From an uncultured Verrucomicrobiota bacterium (lineage in GTDB: Bacteria > Verrucomicrobiota > Verrucomicrobiia > Opitutales > Opitutaceae): 64,000 nucleotides of DNA. The translations under genes and the position numbers were made by a program. The notes below the pieces were generated by a model. That model made no database searches. It had not been told where the DNA came from and was given only the letters and a program-made list of their open reading frames with translations. Shown one piece after another: positions 52,331 through 61,664 of the stretch; the first letter of the stretch is position 1, and every line of letters starts with the position of its first letter. Where the stretch lies: the NCBI GenBank assembly GCA_903904685.1, contig CAIVDS010000021.1, positions 1 through 64,000 on the forward strand, read 5' to 3'.

Positions 52331-54274
52331 ATGAACCGAATCAATCTTTTCGAAAAATCGTGGCAGCTTTGCGGCTGGCGGCCTTTTGCCTGGCAGATCG
52401 GGCGCAGCATGGAAATCGGCATGTCCCTGCGCGCCGACGTGGCGCCCATTCCGACGCGATTGCCCGGCTCGGTGCAATCTGCCTTGCTGGCCGCCGGCCT
52501 GATCAAGGACTGGAGCCACGGACTGGATTCGCTGCACTGCGAGTGGGTTGAGAACCGTCATTGGGAGTTTTTTGCCGAGATCGAGGCGGGCGCGATTGCC
52601 GACGGCCAACCGGTCACGCTATGCGCCGACGGTCTCGATTACTCGGGATGGATTTTGGTGGATGGCAAAATTGCCGCTACTTTTTCGGGTGCGCTGAAGC
52701 CGCACCGCATCGACCTGAGCGCCGCCCTCGGTGACGGGAAAAAGCATGTGTTGGGGCTCGTTTTCGACGAACCGCCGTCGGAGCAGGGGCAGATCGGGTT
52801 TACGGTCCGGTCGCGGTATTTCAAGCCGCGCAACAACTATTCGTGGGACTTTTGTCCGCGCATGGTCACCATCGGAGTGTGGGACGCGCTCACGTTGGAG
52901 ATTGGGCTCCGGACGGCGGAGCTGGTGCGGCTGTCGCCACGAGTAAGCGACAGTCTGGATAAGGGCCGGATCCAGGCTCTCGTTTCCGGCGTGCCTGGCG
53001 AGACTGTGACCCTGCGGGTCTCGAAGAATGGCCGTGAAGTTGCCTTCGCCGCTCGCGTGCTCGGGGAGGGGAACACCGAGATCGTCCTCGAATTGCCGCA
53101 GATCGAACTCTGGTGGCCGAACGGACAAGGGGCTCAACCTCTCTATGATGTCGTACTGACCAACGATTCCTGCGAGGTGCTGGCCAAGACGCGAACAGGC
53201 TTCAAGCGCATCCGTTGGCTGCCGTGCGAGGGAGCTCCCGAGGGGGCGCTGCCGTGGATCTGCGAGGTGAACGGACGTCCGGTCTTCCTGCGAGGCGTGA
53301 ACTGGGTCGCCGTGAACCTCGATTATCACTCGGTAACCGAGGCGCAATATCGCCAGCGCATCGGCCTGTATCGGGACATGGGTTGCAATGTGCTCCGCGT
53401 TTGGGGTGGGGCGTTTCTTGAGCGCGAGATTTTCTATAATCTCTGCGATGAGGCGGGGTTGCTCGTGTGGCAGGAGTTTCCCTTGTGTTCATCGGGCATC
53501 GACAACTGGCCGCCCGAGGATACCCAGACCATTCAGGAATTGGGCGAGATTGCCCGCAGCTACATCCGCCGGCGCGGGCACCATGCGAGCAAACTGCTCT
53601 GGTGCGGTGGCAACGAACTCCAGCACGCCGAGGGCCGCAAGGATGGCGTGGGCATTCCAATCACGCTGGCGCATCCCTGCATCGCCGCGCTAGACCAGGT
53701 GGTCGCCGAGGAGGACCCGGGGACGCGTTTCCTTCCATCGTCCAGCAGCGGTCCGAGCTTTTACGCCGGCGAAAATAATTTCGGGAAAGGCATTCATCAC
53801 GACGTGCATGGTCCGTGGGAGACCAAAGACATCGCCCAGTGGACCCAGTATTGGGCGAAGGACGATGCGCTTTTTCGGTCCGAGACCGGCATGCCCGGCG
53901 TCGCATCGCTGGAGGTGCTCGAGCGTTACTGTGGAACCGAGAATCCATGGCCGCCAAACCGCGACAACAAATACTACCGGCATACCAGTGTTTGCTGGGT
54001 GCAGTGGGACATTTTTTGCGCCGCTCATCCGGGCGTTGAAAAGCTCGAGGCACGCGACGGACTCGGAAAATACGTCGAGTTCAGCCAGGCGCTTCAGGCC
54101 GAGGCGCTGACCATCGCCGTGCGCGCTTGTCGCGAGCGTTTTCCCAAGTGCGGAGGTGTCATTCTCTGGATGGGGCATGACGTTTATCCGTGCCCGATCA
54201 ACACCAGCATCATCGATTTCGAGGGGACGCCGAAGCCGGCCTATTACGCGGTGCGAGAACTCTATCGCGCATAA
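52331..54274 (+). CDS. GH2-family beta-mannosidase-like glycosidase
   Basis: 647 residues from MNRINLFEKSWQLCGW. The N-terminal sandwich (LPGSVQSALLAAGLIKD, LCADGLDYSGWILVDG) and second Ig-like part (IELWWPNGQGAQPLYDV) precede a barrel with GCNVLRVWGGAFLE, acid/base Glu429 in LLWCGGNELQH, and nucleophile Glu518 in LFRSETGMPG. It is shorter than typical 800-residue beta-mannosidases because C-terminal domains are missing. Cytosolic. First gene of a five-gene plus-strand operon with dehydrogenase, Gfo/Idh, GH38 and an esterase. Confidence 0.85.
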   Translation: MNRINLFEKSWQLCGWRPFAWQIGRSMEIGMSLRADVAPIPTRLPGSVQSALLAAGLIKDWSHGLDSLHCEWVENRHWEFFAEIEAGAIADGQPVTLCADGLDYSGWILVDGKIAATFSGALKPHRIDLSAALGDGKKHVLGLVFDEPPSEQGQIGFTVRSRYFKPRNNYSWDFCPRMVTIGVWDALTLEIGLRTAELVRLSPRVSDSLDKGRIQALVSGVPGETVTLRVSKNGREVAFAARVLGEGNTEIVLELPQIELWWPNGQGAQPLYDVVLTNDSCEVLAKTRTGFKRIRWLPCEGAPEGALPWICEVNGRPVFLRGVNWVAVNLDYHSVTEAQYRQRIGLYRDMGCNVLRVWGGAFLEREIFYNLCDEAGLLVWQEFPLCSSGIDNWPPEDTQTIQELGEIARSYIRRRGHHASKLLWCGGNELQHAEGRKDGVGIPITLAHPCIAALDQVVAEEDPGTRFLPSSSSGPSFYAGENNFGKGIHHDVHGPWETKDIAQWTQYWAKDDALFRSETGMPGVASLEVLERYCGTENPWPPNRDNKYYRHTSVCWVQWDIFCAAHPGVEKLEARDGLGKYVEFSQALQAEALTIAVRACRERFPKCGGVILWMGHDVYPCPINTSIIDFEGTPKPAYYAVRELYRA

Positions 54275-54301
54275 GTCACCCATCGTTGTATTTTTATCCC
54301 A

Positions 54302-55306
54302 ATGACCTTTCTTGCCGCCCATTATCGCAGCGTTGCCGATGTCGTCCTCCGGACGACTTCCTTCGAGTCGGTTTCCGATCACGAAACGCTTTTGGCCGTG
54401 GACGCCTGCGGCATATGCGGGACCGACATCAATGCCATCCTGCGTGGTTCGGCGGATTATTTGCAGGTCGGCCATGAGATTGCCGGTCGTGTTCTGGACC
54501 GCGACGGCGTTCCCACCGCCCGCCGGGTCGTGTTGGAAAGTTCCAGTGCCTGCGGTCGTTGCGCATCGTGCCGCAATGGACGGACGGACCTGTGCACCGA
54601 CGTGAAGAGCTTCTTTCAACGGCGCTACTTTGGCATCGCCGAACAGATGATCAGTCCGACGATCTCGGTGCTCGACTACGACGGAATGGACCCTGCGGTG
54701 GCCACGCTTTCCGAGCCGCTCGGGGTGGCGATCGACCTGTGCGAGGTTGCGCAGATCACGCCTTATTCCACGGTGCTCGTTGTCGGACTCGGCCCGATCG
54801 GGCTGATGGCGGTGCGGCTGGCGAAGCTGGCGGGTGCAAAGAAAATCTACGCCGCGACGTTCTCCGCGCGCGAAAAGCGCAATGCGCTCGCCCTCGACTT
54901 CGGAGCCGCCGAACTGCTTTGTGAGGACGAGATTCCGCTGGCGCAGCGCAAGCTCGATCCCGCGCCCGACCGTATCCTCAGCTCGGCGCCGCCCTCCTCG
55001 CTGGGGGACTGCGTGCATGTGGCGGCGCCGGGGGCGCATATCGCCTTCATCGGCGTCGGGCATGGCGATTCGGACCGCGTGGTGCTACCAGGAAACAAGT
55101 TTCATTTCAAAAAGCTCCAGTTGCGCAGCTCCTTTGCCTCGCCCGCGCTGCGCACACCCATGGCGCTTGAACTCCTGCGCAGCGGCCGCGTTGACGGAGC
55201 GAAGTTAATTTCCCACCGCTTCCCGCTGGCGGACGCCGTCGAGGCGGTGCGCGTGGCCTGTCAGGATAAAAACAACGCCATCAAGGTCGTGGTGGTGAAC
55301 GAATAA
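54302..55306 (+). CDS. Zinc-dependent MDR alcohol/polyol dehydrogenase
   Basis: 334 residues of the medium-chain dehydrogenase family. Catalytic zinc ligands: Cys in VDACGICGTDINA and the GHEIAGRV histidine-glutamate pair. Structural zinc cysteines are in SSACGRCASCRNGRTDLC. The NAD-binding motif is VLVVGLGPIGLMAVRLA (about 159-175). Polyol, threonine-type or sugar substrates are possible. The gene is 27 bases after GH2 and 4 before a Gfo/Idh gene, consistent with oxidation of a released sugar. Confidence 0.85.
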   Translation: MTFLAAHYRSVADVVLRTTSFESVSDHETLLAVDACGICGTDINAILRGSADYLQVGHEIAGRVLDRDGVPTARRVVLESSSACGRCASCRNGRTDLCTDVKSFFQRRYFGIAEQMISPTISVLDYDGMDPAVATLSEPLGVAIDLCEVAQITPYSTVLVVGLGPIGLMAVRLAKLAGAKKIYAATFSAREKRNALALDFGAAELLCEDEIPLAQRKLDPAPDRILSSAPPSSLGDCVHVAAPGAHIAFIGVGHGDSDRVVLPGNKFHFKKLQLRSSFASPALRTPMALELLRSGRVDGAKLISHRFPLADAVEAVRVACQDKNNAIKVVVVNE

Positions 55307-55310
55307 ATTT

Positions 55311-56378
55311 ATGCCTCATTCTACTCCCCGTTTCGGCGTCATCGGCGCCGGTTCTATTGGTCGTATTCATCTGGAGGCTTTGCGCACCGCTGGATTGCCG
55401 GTGGTCGCCATCGCCGACCCCGTGCCGGCCGCGCGCGAGAAGGCTCGCGAGTTTTTTCCCGACGCCGTGCTTTACGAGGATTGGCGCGGGTTGCTTGCCG
55501 ACGCGAAGGTCGATGCCGTCAACATTTGCACGATCAGCTCGATGCATTTCGAGATCCTGCGCGAGGCGGTTGCCGCAAGTAAGCATGTGCTCTGCGAGAA
55601 AACGCTCACCGCCGACGGTGGCCAGGCCCGTGAAGCCCTCAAGCTCAAGCTGAAGCCTGGCCAGATCGTCCAGTCGGCCTACATGAAGCGTTTTTTCCCC
55701 GCTTCGGTGCAGGCGAAAGCGTGGCTGGCGGAGATCGGCCGGCCTCTTTGCGCGACGGTGCGTTCCTTTCAGGGCGGCTGGTGTGACGAAAAAATGTTCA
55801 ACGATCCGGGTTGGAAGCCGGGCGCAAAGGGAGTATCCAACATCCGGATCTTCGCCTCCGGAGGCATGCTGCACATGGCGGGCAGCCATATGCTCGACAT
55901 GACCGCATGGCTGCTCGGCGAGCCCGCTACCATCGCTTGCGAGACTTGGGCGCCGGACGGCTACGACGCCGAGCTGCACGCCCACGCGCTCTTCAAGATG
56001 CGTTCGGGCGTGATCGTTCATTTCGAGGCCGCGCTGACCAACCTCAACCGTTTGGGCGCGTATCAGAACGGATGGGACGAGTTCATCGAGATCACCGGCA
56101 CCAAGGGTCGCATCGAGCTCTGTTTTCCACTCTGGAATAAGCCGCTTGATAACGCTCCCCGCGTGCGCCTTTACCGCGAGGCGCAGAAGTCGTGGCAGGA
56201 GTCGTCGGCTCCGCTTGTGAATCCGTTCCAGCTTGAAATGGAGGCGTTCGCCCGCGTCTGTCGCGGCGAGCCCTCGGAGTTTCCATCGTTGCGCGACGGT
56301 CTTGTGGTTGATCTCTGGATCGATGCCTGCCTGCAATCCGCCGCGTCCGGCGGACGGATGGCTTTTCCCTCGTATTGA
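55311..56378 (+). CDS. Gfo/Idh/MocA-family oxidoreductase
   Basis: 355 residues with the N-terminal dinucleotide fold FGVIGAGSIGRIHLEAL, followed by CEKTLTADGGQAREAL (the EKP-like motif reads EKT here). The alpha/beta C-terminal domain carries GGMLHMAGSHMLDMTAWLLGEP, where the catalytic His/Asp region of the family sits. It oxidises or epimerises sugars or their derivatives with NAD(P). The EKT in place of the usual EKP is notable. Five bases separate it from GH38. Confidence 0.88.
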   Translation: MPHSTPRFGVIGAGSIGRIHLEALRTAGLPVVAIADPVPAAREKAREFFPDAVLYEDWRGLLADAKVDAVNICTISSMHFEILREAVAASKHVLCEKTLTADGGQAREALKLKLKPGQIVQSAYMKRFFPASVQAKAWLAEIGRPLCATVRSFQGGWCDEKMFNDPGWKPGAKGVSNIRIFASGGMLHMAGSHMLDMTAWLLGEPATIACETWAPDGYDAELHAHALFKMRSGVIVHFEAALTNLNRLGAYQNGWDEFIEITGTKGRIELCFPLWNKPLDNAPRVRLYREAQKSWQESSAPLVNPFQLEMEAFARVCRGEPSEFPSLRDGLVVDLWIDACLQSAASGGRMAFPSY

Positions 56379-56383
56379 ACGCC

Positions 56384-58831
56384 ATGTCCACGGGTAAACT
56401 TGTCTTTCACCTCCTTCCCAACGCGCATCTCGATCCTGTCTGGCTGTGGGACTGGCGCGAGGGACTCACCGAGGGCATCACCACCGTTCGCACGGTGCTT
56501 GACCTCATGGACGAGCGTCCCGAGCTCACCTTCATGCGCGGCGAGGCGGTTATCTACCGGCACATTCAGCAATACGCACCCGACCTCTTTCGCCGCATCC
56601 GCCAGAAAATCGACGCTGGCCGCTGGGACGTGGTCGGCGGCACCTGGGTGCAGCCCGACTCCAATCTCCCGTCGACCGAAACGCTGTGCCGCAATTTCGA
56701 GATGTCGCTGGCCTACTTTGAGCGTGAGCTCGGGGTGCGGCCGACCGCCGCTTGGCAGGCCGACAGTTTTGGGCACTCCGCCGGCTGGCCGAACATCCTG
56801 CGGAGTTTCGGCATGGATGGTTTTGCCTTCACGCGGCCGCAGCGGGCGCAGTTCCCCATGGAATCGCCCGTTTTCTGGTGGGACTGCGACCACGATGACC
56901 GGTTGCTGTGCTATCGTCAGCATGGCATGTGGTATTGCACGGAACGCGGCACCGTGCCGGCGCTTTTGGACGAGACGCTCGCCGCCTCGACGAAACAGCC
57001 ATGGCGCAATGTCGGCGTCCTCATCGGTCTCGGCAATCATGGTGGCGGCCCCACGCGCCGCCACCTCGACGATGTCGCAAAATGGAGTGCGGCTCATCCC
57101 GACGTAGAGGTACGCTACTCGACGCTTCATGGCCTTTTTGCCGCGCTGCAGCATGAACTCGGCAAATCGCCAGCCGTCGTCGCTCCCTCCGTGAAAGGCG
57201 AGTTCGGCTACTGCCTGCGCGGCTGCTATTCGTCGGTGCAGAAATTCAAGAGCCTCTACCGCCAGACCGAGCAGGCGCTCGTGGCGGCCGAGGCCGTGCA
57301 GAGTCTGGTCGGTGCACACCAGCCGGGCGCGAAGCAGCCGTTGGACGAGGCGTGGGAAAGCGTCCTCTTCAACAGCTTTCACGATATCCTGCCAGGTTCC
57401 AGCATCGAGCGCGCTATCGATGACCAGCTTGCCTGGACCAGCGTGGCGATGCACCACGCGCAGAAAGCCAGCCTGAACGCGCTCACCCGTCTGGCCGCCG
57501 CCGTGGACACTCGCGTGCCGCCGCCGGCCTCACCCGACGCGCCCACGCAAGTTCCGGTGCTGGTATGGAACCCGTCGGCGCGTCCGTTCTCTGGCGGGGT
57601 CGAAATCGAGACGTCGTTGGATTACCGTCCGTTTTTTCAATACAAGAACCGGACTTCCGAATTCCCGTTCGCATTGTGGGATGCAAAGGGACGTCCGTTG
57701 CCCTTCCAAGAAATTGCAACCGAGCATAGCTCAATGCCCAGCTTTCCGTGGCGAAAACGGGTGGTGGTGCAGCTGCGGATTCCCTCGTTCGGTTGGCATG
57801 TCGTTCGCATGGGTTTGGCGGCGCAAAAGATGGCACCTGTTAAGGGGAAGAATCCCTGCCATGCGGGAACAGGCGCGAAGCCTTGGATTTCCAGCGACCG
57901 CTGGCGGGTCGGCGTGGATGCTTCCGGTGGCATCGCGATCAAGCTCGCCGGCAAAAATCTTTTTTGCGGACGCGAACGCTTACGCCTTTTAGTCGTGGAG
58001 GATTCATGGGGTTCGTGGGGCGGCATGGAGGAGGAACCTTCCTCGTGGCAGCACGACCGTGTGCGCGAGGAGTGGAAACTGGTGCGCAGCGAGGTTGTCG
58101 AAGCAGGGTCTGAGCGTTCCCGCCTGTGGACGCGCTGGTCGGGGAAAAACTCCTGGGTGGAGCTGACCTTCGAGGTTGGCCGCGACATGTCATGGGTCGC
58201 GGTGCATGGGCGCCTTCTTTGGAGCGAACGCAGTGCACGTCTCCAACTCGTGCTGCCGTCAAAGGGACCGGCGGTGTGCGACGTGCCCGGCGGGGTCGCC
58301 ACGCGTTCGCAACGCGGGCAGGTGCCGGTGGGTCGCTGGTTTCATCGGGTCAATTCATTGGGCACGTGCGTCGGCGTGGCCAGCGATGTACTGGGCGACG
58401 CGGATTTTCTATCGACCGAGACGCGACTCACACTGGCGCGCGCCACGCGCTACGCCAACGACGTTGCGACCGGTCCTGCGGACAAGCCTTGGTTACCGGC
58501 GGTTGATTGCGGCGAACTCAAGTTTCGCCTGCGCCTATTTACCGATGGCATGGCCCCTGACGACGTCGCCGAGACATTGATTGCACCACCAGTCATGCTG
58601 CCGGTTCTTCCTTCGCCGGGATCATTGCCATCCACGGGTTCGCTTGGAGAGCTAAAGCCGGACGGAATGCGCCTGCTCTCGATTCACCCCGCAGCCGATG
58701 GCACACTCAGAGTGCGGGTGCAAAACCGGGGGGAAAAGACTGTCGTTGCCAAGTTTATGCAGGCCGGCAAGACCGTTTCACTTGGGCGGATCACTCCGCA
58801 GCAGATCGTTACCAAAACCATTTCATCATGA
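56384..58831 (+). CDS. GH38 alpha-mannosidase
   Basis: 815 residues from MSTGKLVFHLLPNAHLDP. Zinc ligands are His15 and Asp17 in NAHLDPVW, nucleophile Asp127 in WQADSFGHSAG, and a later His in FNSFHDILPGSS (near 330). A central helical domain and a C-terminal beta-sandwich (WTRWSGKNSWVELTFEV, QLVLPSKGPAVCDVP) complete the fold. It removes alpha-linked mannose residues, for example from N-glycan or mannan oligosaccharides, in the cytosol. The start at 56384 is an ATG; the frame opens 3 codons earlier with TTG. Overlaps the next gene by ATGA. Confidence 0.92.
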   Translation: MSTGKLVFHLLPNAHLDPVWLWDWREGLTEGITTVRTVLDLMDERPELTFMRGEAVIYRHIQQYAPDLFRRIRQKIDAGRWDVVGGTWVQPDSNLPSTETLCRNFEMSLAYFERELGVRPTAAWQADSFGHSAGWPNILRSFGMDGFAFTRPQRAQFPMESPVFWWDCDHDDRLLCYRQHGMWYCTERGTVPALLDETLAASTKQPWRNVGVLIGLGNHGGGPTRRHLDDVAKWSAAHPDVEVRYSTLHGLFAALQHELGKSPAVVAPSVKGEFGYCLRGCYSSVQKFKSLYRQTEQALVAAEAVQSLVGAHQPGAKQPLDEAWESVLFNSFHDILPGSSIERAIDDQLAWTSVAMHHAQKASLNALTRLAAAVDTRVPPPASPDAPTQVPVLVWNPSARPFSGGVEIETSLDYRPFFQYKNRTSEFPFALWDAKGRPLPFQEIATEHSSMPSFPWRKRVVVQLRIPSFGWHVVRMGLAAQKMAPVKGKNPCHAGTGAKPWISSDRWRVGVDASGGIAIKLAGKNLFCGRERLRLLVVEDSWGSWGGMEEEPSSWQHDRVREEWKLVRSEVVEAGSERSRLWTRWSGKNSWVELTFEVGRDMSWVAVHGRLLWSERSARLQLVLPSKGPAVCDVPGGVATRSQRGQVPVGRWFHRVNSLGTCVGVASDVLGDADFLSTETRLTLARATRYANDVATGPADKPWLPAVDCGELKFRLRLFTDGMAPDDVAETLIAPPVMLPVLPSPGSLPSTGSLGELKPDGMRLLSIHPAADGTLRVRVQNRGEKTVVAKFMQAGKTVSLGRITPQQIVTKTISS

Positions 58832-60672
58832 AACTTATCTCGGGATTGGCTGAAGGACAGGTGTTGCAGCGACTCGGCAAGGCCGGAGCGACCATGTTTT
58901 TGAGTGGAGAAACCGACACGGATGGGCCGGTGCAGGTAACCATCGCCAAGGCCGGTCGGCCGATCTCCGGCTGGAACCGGCGCAAGGTCGGCGAGGCGAA
59001 GCGCGGTCGCTTTACACTCAAGCTCGCAAGTATCCCTGCGGGCGGCCCGTATCGGCTCAGGCTGGAGACGGCGGGCAAGGATACGGAGTCAGCCGACGTG
59101 AAGGCGTTTTACGTCGGTGATGTGTGGATACTCGCCGGTCAGAGCAACATGGAGGGTGCGGGGCGGCTGCCCAGCGCGGCACGTCCGCATTCGCTTGTGC
59201 GCGCGTTTTCCCAGCGGCGCGAATGGCGGCAGGCGCTTGATCCGTTGCACATTCACGTCGAGTCTCCGGATGCGTGTCACAACTACGGTCGCCAGATCAC
59301 GCGTGAAATGGGCGAAGAATGCCGCAAACGCTCATCGAGCGGCGCCGGCGCGGGTGTTCCTTTCGGCCGCGAGATGCTGGTCCGTTCCGGCGTGCCGCAG
59401 GGATTGATCTGCGTCGCGCGGGGAGGCAGCTCGATGGACCTGTGGAATCCGGGTGCGCCAGACCAGCTTTACGCCTCGATGATGGCCTCGGTGCGCGCCA
59501 CGGGGCAGCCGGTGGCCGGCGTATTGTGGTATCAGGGCGAATCGGATATCTCCTTTGAATCGTCGGCGCTCTACACCGAACGGATGAAAACCCTGGTGTC
59601 TGCGGTCCGCCGCGATTTGCGCCAGCCCCGGTTGCCCTGGGTGATGGTGCAGATCGCCCGCGTTTTCCGTGCAGGCACGGGCGAATACTGGAACAGCGTG
59701 CAGGAACAGCAGCGTCTGCTGCCAGGCATTATCCCAGATTTGGCAACGGTTGCGGCCATCGACCTTGCTCTTGACGATGAGATTCACATTGGAGCGATCG
59801 ACATGCCGAGACTGGGAGTCCGACTTGCTCGCGCCGCGGATTGGCTTTTGAACAAGACAGGGAAGGAATCGTCCCCGCCGCAACTGCGTGCAGTGCGGCG
59901 CACGATTTCCACCGAGAACTCGCCCGGCCCCAAGTGCGGGGTTGATGTGGTGTTCGATCGGGTGGTCGGAGGAATACGCGCGGACGGAGAACCGGCTGGA
60001 TTCTGCCTGCTAGATCCGCAGGGAGTGGAGCTGCCGTGGATTTTCAAGACCACGCTGCATGGTGATTTTGCGCGTCTGCATATTATGCGTCTGCCTCCGC
60101 CTGGATCGATGATCGCCTACGGACGAGGTTTCTATCCGCGTTGCAATCTCACCGACGGGCGTGATCTGGCGCTGCCGGTGTTTGCCGCGAGGGCCATTGA
60201 GGGTGACGCGGGGTTGATGCCGTTTGTAACAACGTGGAAGGTCTGCCCGGTAGTGGAGACTGCGTCGTTCATTGACACGGCACGAAAGCCTGAACCGGGC
60301 CTATTGTCGACGGAGTTGAAGACCTATGAAGGCGGCTTCATCAACGAGCATGAGGCGTGGCAACGGAAAAGCGGACATGCCTTTTGGTGCGCGGCGCTTG
60401 AGCTGGACAATGCGCAGACCATCGAGTGCCTTATGGGTTACGACGGGCCCTTCAGGATGTGGCTCGATGGTCGGTCGTTTTTCTGCAACGCGGGCGGCAC
60501 GAATCCCTGTATCGCCGATGAGAGTGGCAAGACGGTGAAGCTGTCTGCCGGTCGCCACGAGGTCATTGTCGGCATGGACATCAACCACGGACGTGCGTGG
60601 GGATTTTTCCTGCGCTTCCGCTTGACCGGAGCCAAAACGATTCCGATCGACGGGTTGCGTTACACGGTCTGA
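58828..60672 (+). CDS. SASA/CE6-type carbohydrate esterase with C-terminal domain
   Basis: 614 residues, no signal peptide. The SGNH-type esterase has GDVWILAGQSNMEGAG (Ser106), LICVARGGSSMDLW, VLWYQGESD and AAIDLALDDEIHIGA (Asp-His). From about 350 an Ig-like piece (GIRADGEPAGFCLLD) and from about 480 a jelly-roll piece (CLMGYDGPFRMWLDG) follow, similar to the tail of the ADP-ribosylglycohydrolase-fold protein. It starts inside the GH38 stop (ATGA). It should de-O-acetylate imported sugars. Confidence 0.85.
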   Translation: MKLISGLAEGQVLQRLGKAGATMFLSGETDTDGPVQVTIAKAGRPISGWNRRKVGEAKRGRFTLKLASIPAGGPYRLRLETAGKDTESADVKAFYVGDVWILAGQSNMEGAGRLPSAARPHSLVRAFSQRREWRQALDPLHIHVESPDACHNYGRQITREMGEECRKRSSSGAGAGVPFGREMLVRSGVPQGLICVARGGSSMDLWNPGAPDQLYASMMASVRATGQPVAGVLWYQGESDISFESSALYTERMKTLVSAVRRDLRQPRLPWVMVQIARVFRAGTGEYWNSVQEQQRLLPGIIPDLATVAAIDLALDDEIHIGAIDMPRLGVRLARAADWLLNKTGKESSPPQLRAVRRTISTENSPGPKCGVDVVFDRVVGGIRADGEPAGFCLLDPQGVELPWIFKTTLHGDFARLHIMRLPPPGSMIAYGRGFYPRCNLTDGRDLALPVFAARAIEGDAGLMPFVTTWKVCPVVETASFIDTARKPEPGLLSTELKTYEGGFINEHEAWQRKSGHAFWCAALELDNAQTIECLMGYDGPFRMWLDGRSFFCNAGGTNPCIADESGKTVKLSAGRHEVIVGMDINHGRAWGFFLRFRLTGAKTIPIDGLRYTV

Positions 60673-60688
60673 TTCGAACCCGATGAAC

Positions 60689-60722
60689 AACGTCCAGACC
60701 GGTCACTCCGGCTTGGGACGTT
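60689..60722. terminator. Possible bidirectional hairpin between convergent operons
   Basis: AACGTCC (60689-60695) pairs with GGACGTT (60716-60722), with an inner CCGG pair, in the 69-base gap between the esterase stop and the convergent isomerase stop. There is no T-run on either side. Position suggests a terminator; sequence gives only moderate support. Confidence 0.4.
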
Positions 60723-60741
60723 ATCGGCCTGGCTTGATTCT

Positions 60742-61650
60742 TCAGACCGAGGGATTGGGGACGTAGGCGCCGCCGCGGCAGTTTTGCAGGTAACGCAGGG
60801 CGTGGACCTGACCGGTCATTTCGAGGTCATCCTTGTAGACCGGATCGTGCCAGCCTTCGATGTCGATCGTGCTGGTGTAGCCGGCGGCGCGCAGAATCGA
60901 AATGATGTCCGTCCAGTTCGTGTCGCCAAAACCGGGATGGCGGTGATGATAGTGGGGCGTGGGTCCGCACATGCCTTCGCGGGCGATGACGTCGCGGTAG
61001 ACGCTGGCGTCCTTGCCGTGTATATGGAAGACCTTGGCGATCCACTGGCGCAGCTGTGGGATCGGCTCGATGAGCTGGCCGAGCTGGTGGCAGGGCTCCC
61101 ATTCGAGGCCGATATTTTTGTCGGGCAGGGCGTCGAACATGAGTTCCCACGCGGCGGGATTGAAGGCGATGTTCCAGTCGCCGGTTTTCCAGTCGCCGCC
61201 CATCGGGCAATTTTCGAAGGCTAGGCGGACTCCCTTGTCGGTGGCGCGTTTGGAGAGGGGGCTGAAGACTTTTTTATATTGAGCGATGGAATCAGGGACG
61301 GATTTGCCGCGGACTCGGCCGGTGAAGCCGCACACGAGATCGGTTCCGAAGTCGGCGGCGTGATCGATTGCGAGCTTCCAGGCGAGACGGGTCTTGGCGT
61401 CCATTTCCTGATCGCCGAGCGGATTTCCGAAGACGCCGAGCGAGGAGACGACGGCGTCGTGCTTCTGGAGGAGAGGCTTCAGTTCCTTGGCGAGCTTGGG
61501 AAGGGAAACGGGGCCGAGTTCCTGCCAGAAGTTGATCTGGAGGCTTTCAAAGCCGAGCGGGAGTATCTGGCGGACGTATTCGGCGGTGTTGGCGCCTTTG
61601 CCGGCGAGAGTGCCGATGCGGATCATGCGGTCGAGGGTGGAGGAGGACAT
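60742..61650 (-). CDS. Sugar phosphate isomerase/epimerase-like TIM-barrel protein
   Basis: 302 residues of the xylose-isomerase-like/AP-endonuclease-2 superfamily. Strands end in FESLQINFW, VVSSLGVFGNPL, DLVCGFTGR, LAFENCPMGGDW (metal Glu), LEWEPCHQLGQLIEP, VFHIHGKDASVY and TIDIEGWHDPVY, the last supplying the fourth metal-side Glu. It starts MSSSTLDRMIRIG; Met9 is an alternative. Substrate unknown. It follows a Gfo/Idh gene by 14 bases, a pairing used for sugar oxidation and epimerisation, and in some bacteria for 3-keto-glycoside chemistry. Confidence 0.82.
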   Translation of the reverse strand: MSSSTLDRMIRIGTLAGKGANTAEYVRQILPLGFESLQINFWQELGPVSLPKLAKELKPLLQKHDAVVSSLGVFGNPLGDQEMDAKTRLAWKLAIDHAADFGTDLVCGFTGRVRGKSVPDSIAQYKKVFSPLSKRATDKGVRLAFENCPMGGDWKTGDWNIAFNPAAWELMFDALPDKNIGLEWEPCHQLGQLIEPIPQLRQWIAKVFHIHGKDASVYRDVIAREGMCGPTPHYHHRHPGFGDTNWTDIISILRAAGYTSTIDIEGWHDPVYKDDLEMTGQVHALRYLQNCRGGAYVPNPSV

Positions 61651-61664
61651 GGCGGTGTGTTGGT